Source: Boothiomyces macroporosus (taxonomy: Eukaryota; Chytridiomycota; Chytridiomycetes; Rhizophydiales; Terramycetaceae). Taken from it: a DNA stretch of 34,664 nt. Numbering within the stretch: the first letter of the stretch is position 1; every line of letters starts with the position of its first letter. A program made the translations under genes and the position numbers. Of this stretch, positions 1 to 9,480 are shown piece by piece. Location: contig JADGKB010000128.1 of the NCBI GenBank assembly GCA_027604185.1, positions 1 to 34,664 of the forward strand, in the 5' to 3' direction. The notes beneath the pieces are model-generated. The model saw only the letters and a program-made list of their open reading frames with translations, was not told the DNA's origin and searched no databases.

Positions 1-55
1 AATTTATCCGCTATGATATCTAATATCTAAGAGTTAATTTATCCGCTATGATATC
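1..55. repeat. Two direct 20-bp repeats, 35-bp period
   Basis: The 20-mer AATTTATCCGCTATGATATC occurs at 1-20 and again, exactly, at 36-55, separated by 15 bp. It lies just upstream of the first gene and may be the end of a longer tandem array cut by the window edge, or a promoter repeat. Only two copies are visible. Confidence 0.7.
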
Positions 56-118
56 GAATAGTTTATTATGTGGATAAATACCTTAACTCTTTTTTAATTT
101 CGCTTTTTACAGATCTGC

Positions 119-967
119 ATGTCCACAGCGTATGCACAACCGACTGGAACGATACAGATCACTCAACCTGTTGTTCAAAGCTCGATTTCAAATCCAATCT
201 ACTACAGTATAATCATATTCATTTTACTATTGATTGTCCACTTTTTGATTGCCCGGTACTTTATCGTAAAGAAAACGCAAGTGAAATCAACGCTGTCGAT
301 AGTACAAGTAGAAGCAAAAAAACCGGATCCGGAATTAAGACCGAATGTTGTTACCGTAGAGACTGTGCGATCCCATGATATTATAGATTTGGGACCAGTC
401 TTGCCAATTTCTATCCCAGCAGCACCACCGCTATTTAATATTAAAAACCAAAAACATTTATTGTTTTCCACTTCATCACATGGAACTGAAGCCTTTTTTG
501 ACCTGTTGGATCGATACTTGATGCTGACTAATATCAAGACTAGTACCAGCAACTTGCAAGAATTTGAAATCTTGCAGGATTACCAGGACCAGATTCTGAT
601 ACTTCGGCATTTTTACAACGGGTACTGCTACTGTATGATTAATGATGATGTGATGGGAATGGTTCCTTTGGCGAATATCCATCTTCCCAAGGTAGAAATG
701 ACTTTTGTAATGTTCTACGACCCAGATGTTCCACTCAAAGAAACTAGTTATTTCGAACGAATCAAATATTGCCGTAGATGGTATCCCCAAAATGTATTCT
801 TGTATCCGATCGCGGAGTTGGAAACAATCATGCAAGACGGACATTTCTTTCCTGGTGATTTGTTTATAGTTTGTGGTGGTCAAGATTTGGTCAATTACAG
901 CTCTCGGATTTACAAAAAGTATGGTCACAAGATGCAGTACATTCTGCTGAATGACTTGGGTGAATAA
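119..967 (+). CDS. Single-pass membrane protein with SH3-like cytosolic domain
   Basis: 282-aa product. About 26 polar N-terminal residues precede one strong hydrophobic segment (residues ~27-50) followed by a KK-containing stop-transfer, so the C-terminus is probably cytosolic. Residues ~149-188 read like an SH3 fold (FEILQDYQDQILIL, then GYCYCMINDDVMGMVP), including the ALYDY-like start and the G-x-VP near the end. The last ~90 residues (ending GDLFIVCGG...YILLNDLGE) form a second globular region I cannot name. No signal peptide is obvious. A CTTTTTACAG sequence just before the ATG could be a splice acceptor, so an upstream exon is possible. The stop codon overlaps an AATAAA signal (GAATAAATA). 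It neighbours the PAN-protein array on the same strand. Domain naming is by eye. Confidence 0.75.
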   Translation: MSTAYAQPTGTIQITQPVVQSSISNPIYYSIIIFILLLIVHFLIARYFIVKKTQVKSTLSIVQVEAKKPDPELRPNVVTVETVRSHDIIDLGPVLPISIPAAPPLFNIKNQKHLLFSTSSHGTEAFFDLLDRYLMLTNIKTSTSNLQEFEILQDYQDQILILRHFYNGYCYCMINDDVMGMVPLANIHLPKVEMTFVMFYDPDVPLKETSYFERIKYCRRWYPQNVFLYPIAELETIMQDGHFFPGDLFIVCGGQDLVNYSSRIYKKYGHKMQYILLNDLGE

Positions 968-1391
968 ATATTGTCTTTTTTTGAGTTCAAGTCACGTTGG
1001 TCATTGACATTTTTTAGACAGGCTCATTGTGGTTGGCACTTTACTGGTCGGCTAAACTATTCATGAAATCTAATAGTTATCTTGATTACTGCAATCGATA
1101 AAGTGGATATTTCAAACGTATGTTGTGAATCCCTGCGGCGCAGTTTTACAAATGGACAAAACGGGAGTTCCGGGACCCTACCGCTCTTCTTTAGATGAAA
1201 AGACTGCGATAAGAGATAAATTAAACTTGGCATTCTCTTTGCTGAACTCATTCTAACCGTCAATTAAATTCACCGAGAAGCGGTTTCTTTAACGATTCGT
1301 TTTTTAATTTTGCTTTTCCAAAGTCGTGTGGCCAGTCCGCAATTTTCATGGGGAGTGGAATGGTACTTTTTTTAGACAATTAGAAATTAGA
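968..1391. other. Intergenic, one short coding-like segment
   Basis: No confident gene. Plus-strand positions ~1075-1257 stay open for about 58 codons and contain an ATG at 1152 (MDKTGVPGPYRSSL...). An alternative frame is also open and could use a 26-nt GT-AG segment at about 1120-1145. I could not decide between a decayed exon and chance. Confidence 0.35.
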
Positions 1392-2916
1392 ATGAAGCTG
1401 TTGGTTACAGCAGTCTTGGGTTTAGTTTCCGCCCAAATCAATGACTTTGGAGACAGCTCTGAATTTGATGACGGGTTCGACCCGTACATTACTGACACTT
1501 CAACCAACCAGGGATATCAATGTCAACAGTTATGTGCCAGTAAATGGGATTGTAATTTTTACAGTTTTAGGGGCGGACGAAGACAGAATTATTGTTACTT
1601 GTACAACATCAACTATATTACTTTTTCACCTTCCACTTCATTCAACGCCGACATTGGGTACCGAGGTGGTTGTAGTGTAAAGTACGACTCGAGCAATTGG
1701 TTCTGGGGAAGCTCTAATTCTGGATCAATATCATGCCCAAATAACAATCCACCACCGCAACCAACGCAGCCAGCACAAAAACCACCACTCGGACCAGGAC
1801 CTGCAATCCCACAAATACCAAGCAATCCTGCACCTAATCCTACTGCAGGACCTGCAAATCCACCTGCTGTCCAACCTACTCCACTGTAAGTAATCATTGC
1901 TATGCAATACAGCTGCAGATATTTTTGTTCAGATTAACAATAGTGTAAAGCCTCCAAATGCTCTTCCAACGCCAGGTACACCAACTGCTGCAAATGCCCA
2001 AGGAAACGCTGTGCAAGCTAAAATGCCTTCTGCATCAACAACTGCTTCGCCACCTAATGGTACTAATCCAGCAGGTATTACAGTAAACTCTGACAATTCA
2101 AACTCCAACAACTCTCCGCTTCCGCCTCCAGCTACTTCTTCAGACTCGACAACTTCTAGCAGTTCAAACCTCCGAATGATTTTAGGAATCTCTGCTTTAG
2201 GTGTAGTTGTGTTGGTGGGTGCTGGGTTTTTGTTTAATAGAACTTACAAAAAGAGTGATTTAGAAGCACCGCCAGCTAAACCATTTCCAACTCTGGAATT
2301 TTCTCGTCCGCCTCAAACAGTCCCACAAAAAACACTCCAGGAAATATCGCATGTTGGGCAAGTTCCTGTTCGGTTACGTGAGGAACCAGTTAGAGCCCGC
2401 CAGCTTCCTTTAGGTAGTCAGGCATCCCCAGATGCTGATAGTTCTCAAGTAACACCAGAAACGCCTATTGTGCAAGCTACTGAACCTGCTAAAGAAGTAG
2501 TAAAACCAGCTTCTATGGAAGAGCTTGGTACCTCTACTGTTTTAAACCCGGCATCTATGGAAAGGACTTTTGTCAAGACACCTACAGAAAGAATTACGTC
2601 AAGTGTCAAGGCAGCCTCTATGGAAAGACTTTGTGATTCAGCCGTTGTAAAGCCAACCTCTATGGACAGATTAGTATCATCCAACGTCAAGTCAGTGTCC
2701 ATGGATAGATTAGTATCACCAAAAACAGCTGTAAAGCAACATTCAGTGGATACATTGAGCAAGAAACCAAGTGAAAACGTTTTCAACAATGGTAGATTTA
2801 CTGCAGCTTCTACTTTAGGCTTAAACCCAACACGACAAACCTCTCTTTCAAGCGTCTCTTCTAGTAAGACTCAGACCACTCCAATTATCTCTCAAGAAAA
2901 ACCAGACTTGTCTTGA
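1392..2916 (+). CDS. PAN/Apple-like type I membrane protein 1, repeated SMxRL tail
   Basis: Two exons, 1392-1885 and 1944-2916, give a 488-aa protein. The start was chosen at the internal ATG that opens a signal peptide (MKLLVTAVLGLVSAQ); the upstream in-frame ATG at 1326 would bury it. The ectodomain carries the PAN-like pattern CQQLC-x5-C-x-FYSF-x8-CYLYN. A Pro-rich then Ser/Asn-rich stalk leads to a transmembrane helix (residues ~243-263, MILGISALGVVVLVGAGFLF) with a basic stop. The 58-nt intron (1886-1943) is the longest in the window; only the acceptor ATTAACAATAG keeps the frame. The cytosolic tail contains five or six copies of an S-M-[ED]-[RE]-[LT] motif about 16-20 residues apart (2510-2755). 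The stop TGA is followed by AATAAA. Likely a surface adhesion or recognition receptor; ligand unknown. Confidence 0.82.
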
Positions 2917-3270
2917 ATCGAATAAATCCATTCAAACAGACTTTTTCTTTTCACTTTATGGTAGAGAATTTATAGTGATAAACCGCCTATTATTCGAGAT
3001 TGTAGAAAAGTCGAATTCATTTTATCCAAATTCTTTAAGGAAACAGAGATTCAACTTTTGTAAAGTTGTTTTATTATCAAGCGTGTTAATTGCTAATCTA
3101 AAATTTAATCCAAACTCATGTTCACTCGATAAAAAAGATATCAATGACCACATTTTAATACAGTATATTTACCTATGATGGATGAAAATAGTTGTGTTTT
3201 GATCCCGATCTAAAAGTCGGTAACTGTGCCAAATTTGTTTAAAACGTTCTTTTTGAATTTTTTCAAAATA
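2917..3270. other. Intergenic, nothing recognised
   Basis: AT-rich spacer containing the 3' end signal of the previous gene (AATAAATCC at ~2921) and the presumed promoter of the next. A 67-codon open stretch at 2975-3178 lacks an ATG start and any recognisable motif. Confidence 0.5.
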
Positions 3271-3937
3271 ATGAAGCTACTACTGGTTGGGTCGATAGCA
3301 GCTCATTTCATATCACTTCCAAATTGTAAAGTTAAAGAAAGTGGAGTGGACAGCAGGGCGAAAACAGTGGCTCAATGCCAATCACAATGTGAAAAATTGC
3401 TCGCTTGTAACATGTATTCATACAATCCTCATACTCTAATATGTTCTACTTTTATAGCAAATACGCTTAGTTACCTAGATGGGCCAAACCTATGTAGAAT
3501 GAAAAGTGGATGTCGGAACACGGAAAATCGAATTCAATGCAGCAGAAGCTTTCCCAAGAGGTAGTTTAGCATTAATACAAGTCATATATTGTATTTTTCA
3601 CCTAACATAGATTGAAAGCAACGTCAGCAGTTGAAATGAATTCAGAAATACCAAAAAGGTAAGTGATGCTAATAATAGGACGACAGTACAGCCAACTATT
3701 CCTACAGCCACTATCAGTACAGAAAGCTCAAGTATGACAGTAAATACCCAAACAACAGGACTCCCGGTATTTACAGTTACCCAACACACAAGTAAAGGAA
3801 TGCAATCAATTACTAGCACCCAAACTACATTCTACACAAGCGAGACTTTTGTTGCAACAGCAGCAACTAGCAGTCAGACAAGGGCAGCGATTTCTTTAGG
3901 CATGCTGTGTCTAGGAACTAATTTCTTGGTGTATTAG
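3271..3937 (+). CDS. PAN-like secreted protein 2, probably GPI-anchored
   Basis: Exons 3271-3560, 3611-3658 and 3679-3937 give 198 aa. It starts at the ATG of a signal peptide (MKLLLVGSIAAHFIS) rather than the upstream in-frame ATG at 3226. The ectodomain has CQSQC-x5-AC-x-MYSY-x6-C, matching the paralogues on both sides. A Ser/Thr-rich stalk follows, and the chain ends in a hydrophobic stretch (AAISLGMLCLGTNFLVY) with no cytosolic tail, the arrangement of a GPI-attachment signal. Introns are 50 nt (acceptor CCTAACATAG) and 20 nt (GTAAGTGATGCTAATAATAG), both phase 2, flanking a symmetric 48-nt exon. An AATAAA follows the stop. It is the only array member without a typical transmembrane segment and tail. 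Confidence 0.75.
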
Positions 3938-4255
3938 ATAGAAAATAAAGCTTTCAATAAAGTGAGATTTAAAGTAATTTTACCGCTTTAAAGATGTTAC
4001 ACAGATGTTACGCAGACGAGAACGGTCACAAGCCCATCTTCCTTTGGGGAACTTGGCTCGTGCATGAAACAAACTAGAATAAACAATAGCAACAGATCGT
4101 CAGACTCGATACGCAGAAAGTATTTCGAAAAGTACTTTGGAAGAGTATGTTTATCCTCACTTCATAATACAGGGTTTCGTCTGCAATCACCATGAGCCAC
4201 TGGATCCCGACTCACTTCAAAAGGGGAAACGAAAGACGAAAAAACTCTGAATAGA
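3938..4255. other. Intergenic, nothing recognised
   Basis: Spacer between two array genes. An AGATGTTAC(A/G)CAG motif is repeated twice at about 3992-4016. No open frame with coding character and no RNA gene seen. Confidence 0.45.
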
Positions 4256-5679
4256 ATGCAGTTGGGGTTAGCCTTTCTGTTAACCTTTGCATATGCACAG
4301 TTCAAGGACTTGGGAAAATGTACACTCTCTGGAAATGCCAATGCGCAACTAAATACCAACAATGGAGGGGAATGTCAGCAAGCCTGTGGGAACGATGCCC
4401 AGTGTGTTTATTACTCTTTCTACTATGGAACCTGTACATTGTATCATCAGCTGTCCAGTTCAATTTCATACACTTTGATTTTATGGGCTAATGAAGACTG
4501 TGGGTACAAGACTCAATACTGTACGCAAGGCGGATTTGCTTGGCTCTCACTCTCTTGTTCAGCGTAAGATTTATACTAACCATAGACCACCACCTCCTCC
4601 GTAAATTGATTTTTCTAACTGTAGTCCTCCTCCACCACCACCACCTCCGCCAAAACAACCTAGTCCTCCCCCACCACCTCCGTAAGTATTTAGACTAACT
4701 TTAGACCACCACCTCCACCCAAAACTCAACCTAACCCTCCACCGTCAAATCCAGGGTAATTGTTGTTAACTTTAGCACTGCTCCAGGACCTGTAATCCCA
4801 CAAAATCCACCTGTAGCACCTGGAAATACTGGAAGTGGAAACACTGGATCAAATACACCAAACACTTCAGGAGGAAATTCTGGAACTCCATCATCTGGAA
4901 ATAATGGAGGTACTTCAACTGGAAATAGTGGATCAGGCTCAACCGGAAACTCTGGAAATAAAGGTCCAACCGGTGGAAACCCGTCAAATGGTTCTAATGG
5001 AGCCACCAGTTCGAATGGATCTAATGGAAATACTAAAGGTCAAAATAATCCAAATGGATCTACTAGCACTTCCAACTCTGCACAAGGTTCTTCCACTGGT
5101 ACATCTTCTTCATCCTCTTCTTCTTCGTCTGATGCTCCTTTTGGATTCGGCCCTTCACATACCGATACAGATAACAGCAACAACAATGGAGGCACTGCCT
5201 TCAACTGGGGCGGAAATAGCAACGTTAATCCAAACTTTAACAACGGCACTTCTCCAAACTCAAGCGCTGTGTCTTCTGGAACTACTCTTAATTTGCCACT
5301 GATTATTGGAGTTTCAATCGGCGCTGTTGTTTTATTAGTCGGTGCAGCAATTGCAATCACCAAGAGAAACAAAAAGAGCAAGGACGTTGAATCTGCACCT
5401 GCTCCAAAGCTTGCACCAAACACTCCAAGAAATGCTCCTAGCTCGCCAGCACCAGTGAACCCTGCCGTTACGCAAGCTCGAGCCAACTCATCGCACCCTA
5501 GATTCAGTGCAAACAGCGATTCCTCCTTTGTCACTGATAGACCAATGTCAATTGAACAACCACCAAAAGCAAAATCCTCTCCATTGGTCCACAACCAATC
5601 TGTTTCTTACAAGATGGTAGTCAATGAAGACGGAAATATGGTCGCTACCCCAATAGTAGCTGCCAATTCTCCTCAATAA
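4256..5679 (+). CDS. PAN-like type I membrane protein 3 with four mini-introns
   Basis: Exons 4256-4563, 4586-4600, 4625-4681, 4705-4755 and 4776-5679 give 444 aa. A signal peptide (MQLGLAFLLTFAYA) is followed by the PAN-like unit CQQAC-x5-CVYYSFYYGTCTLY and ...CGYKTQYC. The domain-stalk junction is built from tiny polyproline exons (15, 57 and 51 nt) separated by introns of 22, 24, 23 and 20 nt. Every junction is phase 2, and every intron begins G|TAA, so retention would give an immediate stop. After the splice zone comes a Gly/Asn/Ser/Thr-rich stalk of about 160 residues, a transmembrane helix (~318-339), a basic KRNKKSK stop and a roughly 100-residue tail rich in Pro, Ser and Ala. Probable surface protein. 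Confidence 0.82.
4564..4775 (+). other. Cluster of four 20-24-nt introns with polyproline mini-exons
   Basis: Introns 4564-4585 (22), 4601-4624 (24), 4682-4704 (23) and 4756-4775 (20). Each starts GTAA and ends with a CTAAC/TTAAC branch motif followed by -CATAG, -TGTAG, -TTTAG or -TTTAG. Three are preceded by exon bases CC and followed by [AT]CC, so the polyproline coding repeat plus intron looks like a duplicated unit. Splicing all four gives one continuous frame from signal peptide to tail. Confidence 0.85.
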
Positions 5680-5911
5680 ACTGTTTTTAATGAATTTACC
5701 ATTTTTGCTTGATTCGAGTCTTGAAAAAAATCATGGTGACCAACCATAGAAGAGCCAATTGTAAAACAAACTCGCATTTCCAACAAATCCGTTCTTTGAA
5801 AGGACGCTTGAACTGATGTATTACTTTTATTCCACCTGTCTAATTTCATCCCATTCACATTCGGCATTTTGTTTCAAGAAGCCGAATCACCAAAAACATT
5901 CTTTCACTTTG

Positions 5912-7132
5912 ATGCTCATTCTTCTATGTTTAGGATTAGTCTGCTCTGAAATAATTCCAATTCCGTCGTGCGAGGTGCAGAATATTGGAGGTGCGATTCA
6001 ACCACTTGTCCAATCACCGCCAGACTGCCAGCTAGCTTGTCAAACACTCAACTGCAACTATTACAGTTACTTTATCAGTTGTTATTTGTATTTTGATTAT
6101 GGACAGGTGCGTTATGATCAAGTGCCAGACAGTTATTGTGGGTTCAACAATCAAGTTTGTGCCAAATCTGGATTAAACTCCTTTAACTGTGAGCTGTAAT
6201 TGGATAATAACCCTAGACCAAATGTACCTAAAGGACAGCCATCACAAGTGCCAAATATTCCTCTTCAGTGAGTTTAAACTAACATTAGACCTCCGGTTCC
6301 AACAAATAACCCAAATAATAGAGGTGGTCCTGGATCTGGATCCAATGGCGGACCTTCGAGTCCAGGTAATGGAAATACTTTAGGGAATGGTAGTGGAGGA
6401 TCAACAAACAATGGAAATACAAATAATCAATCATCTAATCAAAATACCAATAATGCACCAGGTCCAAACATTCCTACTCAAACTCAAAGTAGCCCTCCTA
6501 GAAACACTTCTTCAGGGCAACAGATTGTAAACGGTGTGTCAGTAAACGCTGATCCTGGCTCTACCGATTCCAATTCAAATGGTTCTGGTGCTCCTCCAAC
6601 AACAACGTCAAATTCTAGCTCATCAAGTTCTTCCTCAAACTTGGCAATTATCTTGGGGGCATCGGCATTCGCAGTAGTTCTATTGTTAGGCACCGTATTA
6701 TATTACAGACATGCAAGAAAAGTTGGTGATGTGGAGGTTGCTTCAGTAGCGCATTCCCATACTGAAGAGTGGTTGAACAACCAAGTTAAAGAAAGACTTA
6801 ATAACCAAGGTTCCTTGCACAGAGCACAATCTGAAAATTTACCTGAACCTCTACCTGAAAATCTACCTAAACATCTACATGAACCTCTACCTGAAAATCT
6901 ACCTAAACATCTACATGAACCTCTACCTGAACCTCTTCCTGAACCCCTTCCTGAAAATCAACCTGAACATGTATCTGTTGAGCTAACCAACAAGGACGTG
7001 TGTGATAATCCAAGCCCTACTCCAAGTTACCCAATGACCGATGATCCTGATTTCCCAATGACGCCAATTCAGAATGCCAGTCAGCTGATTGATGACACTG
7101 AAACCCAGCCTAGATTTCTAATTTCAAAATAA
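5912..7132 (+). CDS. PAN-like type I membrane protein 4, Pro-Glu repeat tail
   Basis: Exons 5912-6195, 6217-6267 and 6289-7132 give 392 aa. The start is the ATG of the signal peptide MLILLCLGLVCS; an upstream in-frame ATG at 5816 would add a polar leader. Ectodomain: CQLACQTLNCNYYSYFISCYLYFDYG and ...CGFNNQVC. Two 21-nt phase-2 introns (6196-6216, 6268-6288) bracket a symmetric 51-nt Pro-containing exon at the same place as the intron cluster of the preceding paralogue. An Asn/Gly/Ser-rich stalk leads to a transmembrane helix (~229-250). The cytosolic tail has a run of L-P-E-[PN] repeats encoded partly by an exact 36-nt duplication. The stop overlaps AATAAA. Confidence 0.82.
6857..6928 (+). 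repeat. Exact 2 x 36-bp tandem repeat in a coding tail
   Basis: Bases 6857-6892 are repeated without change at 6893-6928, encoding two copies of a 12-residue unit with the pattern E-N-L-P-K-H-L-H-E-P-L-P. Degenerate 12-nt CCTGAACCTCTN repeats flank it. The 36-bp length preserves frame and suggests recent slippage. Confidence 0.9.
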
Positions 7133-7234
7133 ACCTGTAAACCGAGTTTTGTTTCATCTTCCGAGTTTCCAAGAATAAAAAAGGAAATACCCGATCCAAG
7201 AACCTTTTCGTCCTTGCAATGAAAAAATTCTTGA

Positions 7235-8137
7235 ATGCTTCTACTAGTAGGATTAGTACTAGCCCAGTCGAATATACAGCAAATTGGAAATAATTGCGAG
7301 TTATCGGGCAACCCATACGCAATTCTTCACCAGCCATCTTCCATTCTATGTATAAATCAATGCTCTACTGACCCCAACTGCTTGTATTATTCATTTCAGA
7401 ATTTAGCAGAAAACTGCTTGTTGTTTAATCAGGCAGATACAAAGTTGATTATTAGTGGGAGCGGATGCGGGTATAAGAAAGACATTTGTGCTCCTGTTGG
7501 GGGCAATGCCATTCATTGTACAATGTCCTCTAATGGAAGCGGAGGATCTACTAGCACTGGCGGCAGTTCAAGTGGTAATGGGAATGGGAATGGTAATACA
7601 AACACGGGAAATGGAAATACAAATAGCGGTAATGGGAATACAAATAGTGGTAATGGAAATAATGGCAACGGGAATCCTGGAACTGGTTCAAATGGAAATC
7701 AAGCTACCGTTTCAGTAAGCAGCACTCCAAACACGAGAACTATTCCCATAGCCACTGGAATACCATCAGTTACCACACATGCTATTGTGCAAGCAACCAC
7801 TCTGTCAACAAGTGTATCTGATAGTACTAATTCGCAAAGGACAGACATATCATCTCCTACCAATACAGTCACATCCGACCAATCTCAACAATCAAATTCA
7901 AACTCCAACCTGATACCAATCGTTCTAATCATCACCGCGACCGTAATAATTATTGCAGGAATAGCCTTTTACTATCGCTCAAAGTACAATTCAAATAGAA
8001 ATTTCCCCAGTAATATCATTCTGCCTAAAGCGTATATCAAGAAAATGCAAGAACAAGAGGGGATTGTTGGCGTGCAGATTGATTCCGCGATGGTAACTTC
8101 CTCAGAGACTGTTCAGAATAGCAAATCCATAGAATAA
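7235..8137 (+). CDS. PAN-like type I membrane protein 5 (intronless)
   Basis: 300 aa in one exon. Short signal peptide (MLLLVGLVLAQS), then CINQC-x5-NCLYYSF-x6-CLLFNQ and ...GCGYKKDIC, the same spacing as the upstream paralogues. The stalk has about 50 residues of Gly-Asn-Thr-Ser repeats (7560-7690) and a Ser/Thr-rich segment. The transmembrane helix is at ~226-247 (LIPIVLIITATVIIIAGIAF), with a short tail. An ATG at 7219 is out of frame and closes early; the frame of 7235 is preceded by a stop. This is the only array member with no intron in the stalk. The stop overlaps AATAAATAT. Confidence 0.82.
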   Translation: MLLLVGLVLAQSNIQQIGNNCELSGNPYAILHQPSSILCINQCSTDPNCLYYSFQNLAENCLLFNQADTKLIISGSGCGYKKDICAPVGGNAIHCTMSSNGSGGSTSTGGSSSGNGNGNGNTNTGNGNTNSGNGNTNSGNGNNGNGNPGTGSNGNQATVSVSSTPNTRTIPIATGIPSVTTHAIVQATTLSTSVSDSTNSQRTDISSPTNTVTSDQSQQSNSNSNLIPIVLIITATVIIIAGIAFYYRSKYNSNRNFPSNIILPKAYIKKMQEQEGIVGVQIDSAMVTSSETVQNSKSIE

Positions 8138-8155
8138 ATATAGAATTAAAAATCC

Positions 8156-8956
8156 ATGTGGCGCAGATACTTTTTTATAAATTTCATGACAAAAGAACGA
8201 GTGTTTCCACAATGGCATAAAGCAGGAAATACAACAATCAGAGTGGAGCGGATGAAACAAATCCATTTTAGCGAGCTTGATCGCCTGCCAGAAATATTTA
8301 AAACAGAAGGATACTGCCTGATTAGAAGTGTATTTGATACTTCCAAAGCGCACCAAGAAATAATAGATAAATTGGTTTCGCTGGGGCACAGTAATGATCA
8401 GCTGGATATAATACCAACAGTGAAGAGAAAGGGGAAAAAGAAAATCAAAGTCAATCCTAGTCCTAGATTGATGGATGATCAAGAATGGATTAGAAATAAT
8501 GACTCGTTAATGTCATTATTAGAGCATGAAAACTTGTGCAAGATAGCAGGGGCTATTTTTGCCACTCCATTCACACTACCATTTAAATGGCTGAGAGCTG
8601 TTGCTCACGATTTATACACTGGATTGCATTGTGACTACACGTATGTCGGCAATATTCATCCCACTATCAAGACTATCTGGATTCCTCTTCAAAAGATAAA
8701 TCTAGAACAAGGCGGAATGGTAATTCTACCAAAATCTCATTTAGACGATGAATGGAAAGAAAGGGTGCGTAGCATCAAGCTTACTAATGGAACTAGTAGT
8801 GGCTGGTTGCCTGTTGAACAAACAGAAGGCTGGGTAGGTGAAGATTATCAAAATGGAGATGTGGTTGTGCTTGATTTGTATACCATGCACATGACATTGA
8901 ACAATACTACTAATCAGTGGCGGATATCTTGTGATACTCGCTGGGTAGAAATATAA
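8156..8956 (+). CDS. Phytanoyl-CoA dioxygenase (PhyH)-like Fe(II)/2-oxoglutarate oxygenase
   Basis: 266 aa. The double-stranded beta-helix metal site is visible: H158-C-D160 (in [10 protein letters not shown]), distal H245 (in YTMHMTLNN) and R256 (RISCDTRW), about eleven residues further, the usual 2-oxoglutarate anchor in the PhyH family. [10 protein letters not shown] is the typical core strand. N-terminal [16 protein letters not shown] resembles the PhyH entry segment. Known members oxidise varied small molecules; the substrate here cannot be inferred. ATGs at 8156, 8186 and 8252 are possible starts; the first is given, the third begins closest to the conserved region. It starts 18 bp after the preceding stop, so the spacing is very tight. 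No intron needed. Confidence 0.85.
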
Positions 8957-9480
8957 TGCTGTAATTTATTTTCGTTGTTATTGTACATGTTATAGTCTGG
9001 AGTATTGAGGAGTCAAGAGCAATTGAACTAGATACTCGCTATTGGATGAGACGATTCATTTGTATATTAAAGAGGTCATGTATTGTGCCAAACATTCTTC
9101 CAAAACAGATAGCAGAACAGCAGAGACTTTAATAACCAGGAATACCTCGCCAAAGCCAGTTCAATTCGACAATTGAAAATACAGAGATTATTAGTCATGA
9201 AACGACGTTTACTTTCGGAGCGTGAACTCTCATTTGATCCTCAACATCAATCAATTGCTACACACTAAAGAATTATCTAATCTCACGCACTGACATTTTG
9301 GAACGTAATACATTTGCTCATTTATAATCGGCACCTAGTTGGTTCCGATCGGTAGTGGAGATTATTACTCTGCTAGATACTGTGGACACACTAACCGAAC
9401 AGAAAGCAATTTCCGATCCGCTAATAGATTCCAACAACAGATCTGCCAAAGACAAATTACAAAAACTAATTACTTTTTAT
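8957..9480 (+). other. Intergenic with disconnected coding-like segments
   Basis: Three plus-strand stretches look coding but do not join by GT-AG splicing that I can find: ~8996-9133 (WSIEESRAIELDTRYWM..., SANT-like in flavour), ~9110-9269 (QEYLAKASSIRQLKIQRLLV...), and ~9355-9480 (EIITLLDTVDTLTEQKAISD...), the last running into the 3' end of the opposite-strand zinc-finger gene. They may be a decayed gene or one with an intron type I missed. Confidence 0.35.

Noticed and set aside
1886..1943. Splitting the 58-nt intron into two mini-introns with a tiny exon
   Set aside because: No combination of internal AG and GT sites keeps the downstream frame; only the full 58-nt excision does.
1929..2789. 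Minus-strand ORFs of 60 and 114 codons
   Set aside because: Antisense images of the low-complexity stalk and SMxRL tail of the PAN-like gene; composition mirrors the plus-strand repeats.
5040..5594. Minus-strand 184-codon ORF
   Set aside because: Antisense to the Ser/Asn-rich stalk and tail of the plus-strand gene; biased codons give a long open frame by chance.
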